From DAINBT01 sp036732785 (GTDB lineage: Bacteria; Planctomycetota; Phycisphaerae; Sedimentisphaerales; SM23-30), in NCBI GenBank assembly GCA_964537505.1, contig CAZICK010000078.1:1-17920 (forward strand): a stretch of DNA of 17,920 bases, in the 5' to 3' direction. The notes beneath the pieces are model-generated. The model did no database searches and had not been told where the DNA came from. It was given only the letters and a program-made list of their open reading frames with translations. How positions within the stretch are numbered: position 1 is the stretch's first letter; every line of letters begins with the position of its first letter. Shown here piece after piece: positions 1 to 7,592 of this stretch. Both the position numbers and the translations under genes were made by a program.

Positions 1-38
1 TACAATAAGTTGTGATATTTTTAAGTGGCGAACTACTT

Positions 39-54
39 TTGACGCAGGCGTCAA
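39..54. promoter_or_regulatory. 16-bp palindrome, possible operator or weak terminator stem
   Basis: TTGACGCAGGCGTCAA reads as two perfect 7-base arms (TTGACGC / GCGTCAA) around a 2-base centre. It lies 25 bases beyond the stop codon of the phosphofructokinase gene, so it could form a hairpin at the 3' end of that transcript. The tight centre and the absence of a T-run on the minus strand argue against a classical intrinsic terminator. A dyad operator for a gene left of the window is equally possible. Confidence 0.4.
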
Positions 55-79
55 CCTTCCTTCTTCTAAACAATTTCGA

Positions 80-1348
80 TCAAGCATCGTATTGTGGTAA
101 TTTTTTTTCGATTTGTTTCCTGGCAAAGCGCATGTAAACCGGCAGGCCGTCGGGGCCGATGGTCACAGGCGCCCGGCCCTGCACCAGCGGTTGTACATAA
201 TCGCGCATGGCCTGGGTGATGTGGTTGCCTTTTTCGTTTATGTATTCGACGGGCACTTTCTTTTCACCGTTAGCGACGTCATTCAGGGCGGCCAATCCGG
301 TAGTGCATTTGTATTGGCTACGGTTTTCGCGAATCAGTGTGATCATTTTGCCGTTTTCGCCGGCCATGGCGGCTTTGACCGCCGCCTGTCCGCACATATA
401 AGCCTCGTTGACGTCGGTAAGCGAAGCAAAGTGCATAGCGCTGCGCTGGTTGGTGCCAAGTTTATTAAAGCGGGCCTTTATGCCAACTTCCTTTTCGATA
501 ACGGCTTTGAGAATTTCAGCTACGCCGCCCAGTTGGACATGACCGAAACTATCCTTGCTGAACGCTCCGCTATCGGTAGTAATATAATTGCCGTGCTTAT
601 CCCTGAGTCCTTCGCCAGCGACAATAAAGACCCTGCCGAGGGCCTTGAGCACTTCGCTGACGTCACTAACAAGTTTGTCAAGCGTAAATTCGGTTTCCGG
701 CAGGTAAATAAGATGCGGTGCGTCTTCCGGGCAGCGATGTGCCAGGCCGGTAGCGGCGGCGATCCAGCCGGCGTTTCTGCCCATAACCTCAAGTATGGTA
801 CAAGTATCGGCTGTGTATAGTGCCTCGGTGTCTTTGCCGGCTTCCATGGCACAGGTAGCGACATACTTGGCGACACTGCCATAACCGGGACAGTGATCCG
901 TATAGGCCAGGTCGTTGTCTATCGTCTTGGGGACGCCCATACACACCAGTTCGTATCCACTCTGTGCGGCAAGGTTGTTAACCTTCTCGGCGGTGTCCAT
1001 CGAATCATTGCCGCCGATATAGAAGAAGTAATGGATATCATGAGCCTTGAAGACATCCAATATCCTTTCGTAGTCAGCTTTGGATTCTTCCAGGGATTTG
1101 AGTTTACATCGGCATGAACCGATGGCGGCCGCGGGCGTCTGTTTCATTGCCTCGATCGTTTCCAGCTTTTCCGAGGAAATATCAAACAGGTCTTCCCTGA
1201 GAACGCCCAGGACGCCATTTGTGGCTCCGAAAACTTTTCCAATCTTACCACCAGCCATCGCCTCTTGTACCACACCACAGGCACTGGAATTGATTACGGT
1301 TGTCGGCCCGCCGGACTGGGCCACGATGGCGTTGGGTTTTATACTCAT
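80..1348 (-). CDS. pfp: Pyrophosphate-dependent 6-phosphofructokinase
   Basis: The 422-residue product phosphorylates fructose 6-phosphate to fructose 1,6-bisphosphate in cytosolic glycolysis; with pyrophosphate as donor the step is reversible. The N-terminal phosphate-binding loop is QSGGPTTVIN (11-20). GGNDS (112-116) and PKTIDND (140-146) carry the PFK active site, and MGRNAGW (189-195) is the substrate-binding strand. Asp115 replaces the Gly of the ATP-type GGDGS motif, and Lys141 replaces the Gly of PGTIDND. Both changes are the established signature of the pyrophosphate-using enzyme, so that donor is inferred rather than ATP. AGGAG lies at 1356-1360, 7 bases before the ATG, which fixes the start. 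The length is normal for the shorter PPi-PFK clades. The gene stands alone, divergent from a UroD-family gene. Confidence 0.93.
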   Translation of the reverse strand: MSIKPNAIVAQSGGPTTVINSSACGVVQEAMAGGKIGKVFGATNGVLGVLREDLFDISSEKLETIEAMKQTPAAAIGSCRCKLKSLEESKADYERILDVFKAHDIHYFFYIGGNDSMDTAEKVNNLAAQSGYELVCMGVPKTIDNDLAYTDHCPGYGSVAKYVATCAMEAGKDTEALYTADTCTILEVMGRNAGWIAAATGLAHRCPEDAPHLIYLPETEFTLDKLVSDVSEVLKALGRVFIVAGEGLRDKHGNYITTDSGAFSKDSFGHVQLGGVAEILKAVIEKEVGIKARFNKLGTNQRSAMHFASLTDVNEAYMCGQAAVKAAMAGENGKMITLIRENRSQYKCTTGLAALNDVANGEKKVPVEYINEKGNHITQAMRDYVQPLVQGRAPVTIGPDGLPVYMRFARKQIEKKLPQYDA

Positions 1349-1403
1349 TTACACTCTCCTGACGTCTAATGATCCAACAAAATACTGCCTCAATCGCAGG
1401 CAT

Positions 1404-1432
1404 ATTCTATGGCTTGCCCATGAGTATCGCAA
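1404..1432 (-). promoter_or_regulatory. Candidate promoter of the phosphofructokinase gene
   Basis: Read on the minus strand there is TTGCGA (1427-1432), a 17-base spacer and TAGAAT (1404-1409). The -10 matches the sigma70 consensus at 5 of 6 positions and the -35 at 4 of 6. It lies about 55 bases upstream of the start codon. This is a visual match only. Confidence 0.4.
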
Positions 1433-1515
1433 GTAAAACCTATATTTCAATAAAAATGTTTAATGGCCAAACCAACAGTGGCGCCTGAAAAAAAACGGGC
1501 GACTTAAGAACGCGA

Positions 1516-1543
1516 TTGACAGGCATAAGAAATTGCATACAAT
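1516..1543 (+). promoter_or_regulatory. Strong sigma70-type promoter of the first uroD-family gene
   Basis: A consensus -35 TTGACA (1516-1521) is followed by a 16-base spacer and TACAAT (1538-1543). Transcription would start near 1550, giving a 5' leader of about 65 bases before the ATG at 1616. It points away from the phosphofructokinase promoter, so the two genes are divergently transcribed from a shared 267-base region. Confidence 0.65.
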
Positions 1544-1615
1544 GACTGAGACCTACTATGATTGTTCTGTATTATCTGTTGCGATAAGGCATGACACAAT
1601 TTGGAGAATGCTATT

Positions 1616-2632
1616 ATGACCGGAAGAGAAAGGGTGCTGAAATGTCTGAACTTTGACAATCCGGATCGTCCTCCGCGAGATCTGTGGGCCTTGCCGTATG
1701 TGAATCTCTATCGTAAAGATGAGTTTGACGCTGTGATCGAACAGTACCCGCCGGATATTGGACTTTCGCAATTAAGTCCCGGCTGGGACGAGAAAGTGAT
1801 TCGGGCCTGCGCAAAGGCAGGTTCCTATAAGGACGATTGGGGCAGTATCTGGCACGTGGGTGAGCCGGGCGTGATCGGCGAGGTGAAGGAGCCGGTTTTG
1901 GCGGATTGGTCGGCACTGGATAGCTTTGAGCCTCCCTGGAGCCTGGTTCGCCGACGAGACCTCTCCCACGTCAACGAGACCTGCCGACAAAGCGACAAAT
2001 TTATGCTTTCCGATGTTACGGCCCGTCCCTTCGAACGGCTGCAATTTCTACGCGGAACGGAAAACCTCTATATGGATATCGCTTACGGTTCCGCAAAGTT
2101 TTATGAACTGCTGGAAATGGTCCACGAATTCTATCTGGAAGATGTCAATAGCTGGTGTCAGTCAAATGTCGATGGGATTTTCTTTATGGATGATTGGGGC
2201 GCAAGGAACTCACTGCTAATCAATCCGCAAACCTGGCGTGAAATTTTCAAGCCTCTATACCGGCAGTATTGTGATATTATTCACAGAGCCGACAAATATG
2301 CTTTTTTCCATACGGACGGTCACACCGAGGCAATCTACGGCGACCTTATAGAGGTGGGCATAGATGCTATCAACTCACAGCTATTTACGATGGACATCGA
2401 GAAACTCGCGCAGAATTATAAAGGACAAGTGACCTTCTGGGGCGAGATTGACCGCCAACAGGTCATGCCGTTCGGAAGCCCCGAGGAAGTGCGCGAGGCT
2501 GTGATGCGTGTTCGGCGGGCGCTGGACGATGGCAGTGGCGGTGTGATCGCCCAATGCGAGTGGGGGAAAGATAATTCCCAAGAAAACGTATCAGCCGTTT
2601 TTGGGGCCTGGTCTGAGGAAATGGTGAGATAA
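1616..2632 (+). CDS. Uroporphyrinogen decarboxylase (URO-D) family protein
   Basis: The 338-residue soluble protein has the URO-D fold, which is shared by true haem-pathway decarboxylases and by the MtaA/CmuA corrinoid methyltransferases. The family N-terminus TGRERVLKCLNFDNPDRPPR is present. So are the later segments FFHTDGH, WGEID and QCEWGKD, where His, Asp, Glu and Cys side chains cluster as in methyltransferase-like members. The N-terminal arginine pattern of authentic HemE is not evident, so haem synthesis is unlikely. Methyl-group or aromatic demethylation chemistry is a guess from family membership. An in-frame TTG at 1601 would add five residues, but GGAG at 1603-1606 is placed correctly for the ATG at 1616, so the later start is chosen. 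The gene converges on the Gfo/Idh gene with a 48-base gap. Confidence 0.85.
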   Translation: MTGRERVLKCLNFDNPDRPPRDLWALPYVNLYRKDEFDAVIEQYPPDIGLSQLSPGWDEKVIRACAKAGSYKDDWGSIWHVGEPGVIGEVKEPVLADWSALDSFEPPWSLVRRRDLSHVNETCRQSDKFMLSDVTARPFERLQFLRGTENLYMDIAYGSAKFYELLEMVHEFYLEDVNSWCQSNVDGIFFMDDWGARNSLLINPQTWREIFKPLYRQYCDIIHRADKYAFFHTDGHTEAIYGDLIEVGIDAINSQLFTMDIEKLAQNYKGQVTFWGEIDRQQVMPFGSPEEVREAVMRVRRALDDGSGGVIAQCEWGKDNSQENVSAVFGAWSEEMVR

Positions 2633-2680
2633 GATTAACCGATTGTTCATAAACCCCATCATTACTGTTTGGCATGCGTC

Positions 2681-4009
2681 TTACAAAGACCATGGACTGC
2701 GCATGGCGCGGCAGAGCATTCGGTTGGCTTGATCGTCATTGACAAAGTGTTCTTTAACCGGGTCCCATCGCAGTTTGCGACCTAAACGCATGGCGATATT
2801 GCTAAGGTGACAGACCGTATCCGAACGAACGGCCGCCTCGATGGGGCATACGGTCTGTTGACGGGTTTTTACGCAATCCAGGAAATTTCGCTCCAGCGAT
2901 TTGACCGCCGGCAGGTGCACCTCATCTGGTGCGATTACTGATTTCAGTATCGATTTCGGATGTCCTTCCAGGGCCGATCCGAACGAGCCGGAAAAATGCG
3001 CATGGACCCAACCTTCGTCGCCTTCGAAACGAACGCCCATTTTGTTCTTGTCAACGCTGGCATAACTCAGTTTGACGCCGTTGGGATAGGTCAAATTGAC
3101 ATCCCAACTCGTGGCGCAATCGCAAAGGCCGTCCTGGGGATACACACCGGTCCCTTCTATCTCGACCGGTCCGGTCTGATCGAAGCCGGCGCCCCAATGG
3201 GCCAGGTCAATATGATGGATTCCCCATCCGGCTATGTACCCAAGCGCATAATCGGAAATATGGAACCAATGGCTGCTCTTGATGCGGTTGGCGGTGTACG
3301 GCGCCCACGGTGCCGGTCCCAGCCACATCTCGTAGTCCAGCCAATCCGGTACGGGCATGGGCGGATAATTGGGGCTGCTGATACTTGCCGGGGAACCGAC
3401 CTTTATGGTATGCAGTTTGCCGATTCGACCGTTGCGAACGAGTTCGCAGGCGAAACGACAGTCGCGAAGCTGCCGCTGTTCCGGCCCGAACTGAAATACG
3501 CGATCATAACGCTTTATAGTGTCGCGCAATATTTTGTCCTGCTCAATACTCAGGCCCATGGGTTTTTCCAGGTACACATCCTTGCCGGCCCGCGCCGCCC
3601 ATACCGCATGAAGCACATGCCAATGGTCGGGCGAAACAATAGCTACAGCGTCAATGTCAGCACGTCCGATCAATTCCCGTATGTCATTATAGCCGGCGCA
3701 CCCTTTTTGTTTGTACCAATTATCAACCTTTTCCTGGGCGGCATTGAGGTTGTTTTGGTTGACATCGCATACCGCTATAATCTGGGAATCTTCATCATTA
3801 CCCAGAAAATTTGGCATATCCACCCCCCCACCGTGGTTGCCGATGCCGATAAACCCAAGTGTTATCCGATTGCTCGGGGCAGCTTTGCCGTCAGCGCCCA
3901 GCGCCGAGGACGAAACAATATATGGAAACGTCACGGTACCGGCAATGGCTGACGCGGTGCGTTTGAAAAATCCCCGTCTTGACAGCCTGTTCTTACCCAT
4001 ATTCCGCAT
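2681..4009 (-). CDS. Tat-exported Gfo/Idh/MocA family NAD(P)-dependent oxidoreductase
   Basis: The product is about 442 residues. A twin-arginine signal SRRGFFK (residues 10-16) is followed by a hydrophobic stretch and a likely cleavage site near SSSALGA. The Rossmann nucleotide-binding loop is GFIGIGNHGGG (52-62). PDHWH (127-131) and the dinucleotide/catalytic signature YLEKPMG (146-152) follow, then the C-terminal alpha/beta domain with GWGIHHIDLAHWG. Family members oxidise sugars, inositols or related polyols; the substrate here cannot be read. Export of a cofactor-loaded member is common in planctomycetes. The start was placed at 4009 because that ATG follows the stop of the small upstream gene by 8 bases and AAGG stands just before it. 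ATG at 4000 is an alternative, and ATG at 4042 would overlap the small gene. It is the last gene of a three-gene operon. Confidence 0.88.
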   Translation of the reverse strand: MRNMGKNRLSRRGFFKRTASAIAGTVTFPYIVSSSALGADGKAAPSNRITLGFIGIGNHGGGVDMPNFLGNDEDSQIIAVCDVNQNNLNAAQEKVDNWYKQKGCAGYNDIRELIGRADIDAVAIVSPDHWHVLHAVWAARAGKDVYLEKPMGLSIEQDKILRDTIKRYDRVFQFGPEQRQLRDCRFACELVRNGRIGKLHTIKVGSPASISSPNYPPMPVPDWLDYEMWLGPAPWAPYTANRIKSSHWFHISDYALGYIAGWGIHHIDLAHWGAGFDQTGPVEIEGTGVYPQDGLCDCATSWDVNLTYPNGVKLSYASVDKNKMGVRFEGDEGWVHAHFSGSFGSALEGHPKSILKSVIAPDEVHLPAVKSLERNFLDCVKTRQQTVCPIEAAVRSDTVCHLSNIAMRLGRKLRWDPVKEHFVNDDQANRMLCRAMRSPWSL

Positions 4010-4017
4010 TTCGCCTT

Positions 4018-4194
4018 TTAGAAAGACAACAAACAGTGCCATATATACAAATATCCCAGCGCATCGTTGCCTTCCCAGACACTTTGCACCAGGTTTTTGT
4101 CGCCTGGCATTTCAGGCAGTTCCTTGAGTTTTTCCTCCCAGGGAATACAGACACCGGGTTTAATTTTCGGTACTTTTATTTCGGGCGTTTTCAC
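4018..4194 (-). CDS. Small hypothetical protein between uroD-family and gfo/idh genes (58 aa, GTG start)
   Basis: A GTG-initiated frame of 58 codons fills the gap between two co-oriented genes. AAGGAA stands 8 bases before the GTG. The start lies 29 bases after the upstream stop, and the TAA ends 8 bases before the downstream ATG. The product begins MKTPEIKVPKIKPGVCIPWE and continues with a charged helix-like stretch and an aromatic C-terminus (GYLYIWHCLLSF). It has two cysteines, no clear signal peptide and no motif I recognise. The tight operonic spacing and protein-like composition support a real gene. It could be the N-terminal remnant of a longer gene that decayed at its 3' end, or a small partner of its neighbours. 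Confidence 0.6.
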   Translation of the reverse strand: MKTPEIKVPKIKPGVCIPWEEKLKELPEMPGDKNLVQSVWEGNDALGYLYIWHCLLSF

Positions 4195-4223
4195 TTTGAT
4201 AATTCCTTATGCAATACTGAAAA

Positions 4224-5420
4224 TCAGTACACTCCATATTCACAAGTAAATTCTGTCATGGCTTTGATGTTTTCCACACTGGTATCGTTCTGCATAATCG
4301 CCGAGGCGTCCATAATATAACCGCCGTCACGAGCGACTCCATCGATCACCTTCCTGCAATAATCACGCACCTGGTCAGGCGTACCGTAACTAAGCAGAAA
4401 ATTAGGAATACCGCCGCTGATGCAGAATTTGTGTCCAATTGCCTTGTGAACCTCAAAAATGTCGGCCTGATCGACGTGATAGACAATGCTGCGATCAGGA
4501 AGCTCGGCAAATGAATTCAAATGCGCGTTCCAGTTACCCTCGGCATAGAACAAAACCTGATGTCCACGGGACCATATTTCTTCTATGATGGGTTTGAGCG
4601 TCGGCCAATAAAACTTATCGAACTGCTCCGGAGAGACAAACGGCACGCAGCCCCGATGCATCCAAAACGCAATCGGCACGTTTTTCTCCGGGTCAGCCCC
4701 GGAAAGTGCTATATGCAGCAAATGGCCCATCAAGGCTTCACACGCCGCTAACACTTTCTCGGGCCTTTCAAACAGGTCTAGACTCAAACCGACATATCCA
4801 CGCAGCTTGTCGGCCAAAATGTCAAACGGCGCCTTGAATATGCCGGAAATCGCGTGGACCGTACCGGATTCGCTGCGCAGTCGTGCGACCTGCTGACCAA
4901 AACCGGTAAAGTAACTCAGCATGGCCATGCCACCCTTAAGAAAAGACAAGTTGTTACGATACGATGTCTCCTGTCCCATGGCACTAACATCCGCCGATAC
5001 ACGCGGCAGCCAAACATTAAACAGAAAACCGGTCGGGTCCTCTATGAATTGATCATATTCGTCGGCTTTCATAAACGCCTGATCTTCCGGCGGTTCGAGA
5101 TATTGAAAACCAACATCGCTCGGTATGTCGGTACCTGGAATGGCATAATATTTCAGGCCAATCGCCTGGGTCAGCCCGGCCCAGACCCAAACCATATTGC
5201 CCACCACCGCATCCCACTCAAAATCGGCAGCGCATTTGCGTACCGCGGCAAAAGCCTTGTCATAATCCTGGGTCACCTCCTGGCAAGTATAGCCGGCATA
5301 CTTAGCCACAAACTCGGCAGCAAACGGCCGAATCGGAACTCGATCGGGTTTTTCGTTGCGCATGGCGGTAACATATCGTTTGAGCCTCTCGGCATACAGT
5401 TGTTCGGTATCCCTCGCCAT
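4224..5420 (-). CDS. Uroporphyrinogen decarboxylase (URO-D) family protein, second paralog
   Basis: The 398-residue soluble protein has the family opening RLKRYVTAMRNEKPDRVPIR and the late family segments GHQVLFYAEGNW, YHVDQADIFEVHKAIG, FCISGGIPNFLLSYGTPDQV and VARDGGYIMDAS. It is about 60 residues longer than the paralog at 1616 and clearly diverged from it. The lack of other haem genes and the pairing with a Gfo/Idh protein argue for a specialised methyltransferase-like or decarboxylase role rather than HemE; the reaction is unknown. The ATG at 5420 is preceded by AAAGG about 9 bases upstream. It is the first gene of the operon that continues with the 58-codon gene and gfo/idh. Confidence 0.85.
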   Translation of the reverse strand: MARDTEQLYAERLKRYVTAMRNEKPDRVPIRPFAAEFVAKYAGYTCQEVTQDYDKAFAAVRKCAADFEWDAVVGNMVWVWAGLTQAIGLKYYAIPGTDIPSDVGFQYLEPPEDQAFMKADEYDQFIEDPTGFLFNVWLPRVSADVSAMGQETSYRNNLSFLKGGMAMLSYFTGFGQQVARLRSESGTVHAISGIFKAPFDILADKLRGYVGLSLDLFERPEKVLAACEALMGHLLHIALSGADPEKNVPIAFWMHRGCVPFVSPEQFDKFYWPTLKPIIEEIWSRGHQVLFYAEGNWNAHLNSFAELPDRSIVYHVDQADIFEVHKAIGHKFCISGGIPNFLLSYGTPDQVRDYCRKVIDGVARDGGYIMDASAIMQNDTSVENIKAMTEFTCEYGVY

Positions 5421-5494
5421 CTTGATCTGCCTTTCTTAAACGAGATATTGCAAACTATTCACCTGCTTCCTGTTTCGGAGCACCACATTGTCGC

Positions 5495-5522
5495 ATTATA
5501 CATCCCGGAAGCTGACATGCAA
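5495..5522 (-). promoter_or_regulatory. Candidate promoter of the uroD/small ORF/gfo-idh operon
   Basis: On the minus strand a perfect TATAAT (5495-5500) lies 16 bases downstream of TTGCAT (5517-5522), which matches only the first half of the -35 consensus. A short inverted repeat TGCAA-N6-TTGCA (5518-5533) overlaps the -35 and could hold a regulator. The start codon is about 75 bases downstream. Confidence 0.45.
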
Positions 5523-5599
5523 GTTGATTTGCAGGGGGATTCGAGTCCACCACCGGCCTGTAGATAGCGAGACAAACAGACAATTGCCGGCGTCATCAG

Positions 5600-6440
5600 G
5601 TGGATAGACGATATGAGAACGGTAAATGGCACGAATACTTCAGCGTTGTCGAGAACCGCAGGGTCGCGGCTGACAAGGCGGTTCAGCGGACAGTTCTTTA
5701 TCTCGGTGAAATAACCTCATCGCAGGAAAACAGATGGCGTAAAACTTTGGAGGTCTTTGATGAGGATACCGGCAGACATGAACAAAAAATGCTTTTTGCC
5801 GATCATGCGAGACGAATCTCGCGGTGACATTGCCTGGTCAAAAGTTCTCAAGCTTCTGGTGACAAACTGCCTGATCGATCCTGCCAGTGAATTCTATGTT
5901 CACCGGCAGTGGTTCGACAAGACCGCCGGGGCAGGCATTTACAGTCGGCAGTTTCAAATATAAATTCAACAGGACCGCGTATCGCAAAATGTTTCTGCGC
6001 GACGGCCTGTATCTATTGCGTACCAATCTTACAGAGACTGAGCCGGATATAATATGGCAGCGGTATATCCTGCTGACGCAGGTAGAGGCGGCGTTCAAGA
6101 GTTTGAAAAGCGACATGGCTGTTCATCCGGTGCGTCACCAGCTTGAGCACAGAGTGGAGGCGCATATATTTGTGGCCATCATGGGATACTGTCTTATGGT
6201 AACGTTGCGGTAGAAACTTCGAAGCTGTGCCGACGGTCTTACCGCGCAGGATGTTTTGGATAAGCTCGGCTCTATATGATGATAGATGTCCGCATACCGA
6301 CAGCCGATGGCCGAATGCTCCAGATACGCCGCTACAGCAACAAACCGCCCTATCGCTCACAACACCATATACACCAGACAGTTACGGCGTTTTTAACGCT
6401 GCCTGCCCTGCGGTTTTGCCCAAGTCAAGCTGATCCCACA
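5600..6440 (+). pseudogene. Degenerate IS1634-type transposase
   Basis: Pieces of one DDE transposase appear in order but in changing frames. 5600-5827 reads YENGKWHEYFSVVENRR, RTVLYLGEI and FDEDTGRHEQKMLFADHA, the N-terminal block of IS1634-type transposases. 5830-5930 continues in another frame with WSKVLKLL, LIDPASEF and HRQWFDK. A third frame from about 5940 gives RDGLYLLRTNLTE, LLTQVEAAFKSLKSDM and HRVEAHIFVAIMGYCL and stops at 6211-6213. After another shift MIDVRIPTADGRMLQIRRY marks the C-terminus (from 6276). The central catalytic region is largely missing, so the gene has at least two internal deletions, several frameshifts and an in-frame stop. It cannot encode an active enzyme. No clear terminal inverted repeats were found by eye, so the element's limits are approximate. 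Confidence 0.85.
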
Positions 6441-6641
6441 GTTTCCCTCATAAATACTGCTTTTTTATCTTGTATAATCCTCGCCAAAGTGGTATCATAA
6501 TGTGTGGGTGGTGTTTGTGCGCAGACCGGTTATAAAGTTATCGGTCGCCAAAATGTGGTGGGGCAGAGAACGTACATAAGGTTAAGAAGTCTTACCGCTG
6601 TCAGATAAGCACGCTGTTAGATTTTTTGGAAAACCTGGAAA

Positions 6642-7592
6642 ATGTTTCAACTAAAAAACATTCCCGGAGATCGCACCTTGTGGTGCCGCCATGAGTACAA
6701 ATACCTCATCAGCGAAGTACAGGCGGCCGCAATCGCTGAGTATATACGTCCTTATATGAAGCTTGACCGATATTCCGAATTAAAGGAAGGTAACGCTTAT
6801 CCCATTTGCAGCCTTTATTTTGACAATAACAGCCTCAAGCTTTTCCGGGAAACCATGACCGGCGTTAAGAATCGTTTCAAATTGCGCATCCGAAGTTATA
6901 CGGACGATCCTGAAACCCCGCGGTTCTTTGAAATTAAACGACGCGTCAATCGTATCATCATTAAGAGCCGGGCTAGGGTCATGACCGACAGTGTCGCCGC
7001 CATAGTTGCCGGTCAAATGCGCCCCCCGCAGAATGACGGTATAGAGGCCCAGGCCCTTGATCAGTTCTTATTATACAAGAATACTATAAATGCCAAGCCT
7101 GTCGTGCGTGTACGTTATCTGCGCCAAGCCTTCGAAAGTTTCACAAATGACAGCATTCGCATAACCTTTGACCGAAAGTTAAGCTCTAACGTAACCCAGG
7201 ACCTTAACATGAGCCTCGGCGGTAGCGGCTGGTTAACACTGCCTTTGTCCGGCGTAATTCTCGAAATCAAGTTTACCGGACGTTTCCCGGCCTGGCTCGG
7301 CCGAATGGTTAAAGTTTTGGGTATTGAGGCACGATCTGTGTCCAAATATGGAATTTGTGTACAACAACTCTTCAATGTGGGGTATTGTACGCCGATAATA
7401 AATACAAGGAACGATTTATGGAAACAATCCGTCAACTTTTCGAAGAAAACTTTGCCATGCGAGGAAACTTCTCGCCTGAGGGCATCATCCTCTCCTTATT
7501 ACTCGCCTTCATCCTCGGACAGATCTTCGCCTGGGTTTACTACGCCACCCACAGCGGGCTCTCGTACTCGCGAACGTTCGTCCAGTCCCTGA
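6642..7592 (+). CDS. VTC-domain protein, polyphosphate-polymerase-like
   Basis: The VTC domain covers roughly residues 14-245. It shows the basic and acidic residues of the polyphosphate tunnel enzyme: RHEYKYLIS (16-24), ICSLYFD (55-61), RFKLRIRSY (78-86), FFEIKRR (95-101), VRVRYLRQA (155-163), LEIKF (207-211) and RSVSKYGICVQ (231-241). The yeast VTC4 homologue polymerises ATP gamma-phosphate into polyphosphate; that activity is inferred here and not proven for bacterial members. The frame stays open to 7592, overlapping the next gene by 175 bases. Its last ~58 residues are Ser/Arg/Pro-rich out-of-frame readings of that gene, so the functional protein probably ends near residue 250. A weak GGAAAA lies 8 bases before the ATG. 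It is the first gene of a three-gene cassette. Confidence 0.82.
   Translation: MFQLKNIPGDRTLWCRHEYKYLISEVQAAAIAEYIRPYMKLDRYSELKEGNAYPICSLYFDNNSLKLFRETMTGVKNRFKLRIRSYTDDPETPRFFEIKRRVNRIIIKSRARVMTDSVAAIVAGQMRPPQNDGIEAQALDQFLLYKNTINAKPVVRVRYLRQAFESFTNDSIRITFDRKLSSNVTQDLNMSLGGSGWLTLPLSGVILEIKFTGRFPAWLGRMVKVLGIEARSVSKYGICVQQLFNVGYCTPIINTRNDLWKQSVNFSKKTLPCEETSRLRASSSPYYSPSSSDRSSPGFTTPPTAGSRTRERSSSP

Noticed and set aside
113..820. 235-codon plus-strand open frame
   Set aside because: It lies opposite the phosphofructokinase gene, which carries all family motifs; the frame is a codon-bias shadow.
2960..3952. 330-codon plus-strand open frame
   Set aside because: It is antisense to the Gfo/Idh gene, whose Rossmann and EKP motifs and Tat signal are clear. 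The antisense product has no recognisable domain or ribosome site.
5531..5570. GATTCGAGTCC, similar to a tRNA T-loop and a possible attachment site
   Set aside because: The flanking bases do not pair into a T-stem (A-C and G-A mismatches), and no acceptor, D or anticodon arm can be built upstream.
6470..6501. TATAAT and CATAAT hexamers upstream of the VTC gene
   Set aside because: No acceptable -35 hexamer lies at 16-18 bases, so a promoter call could not be supported.
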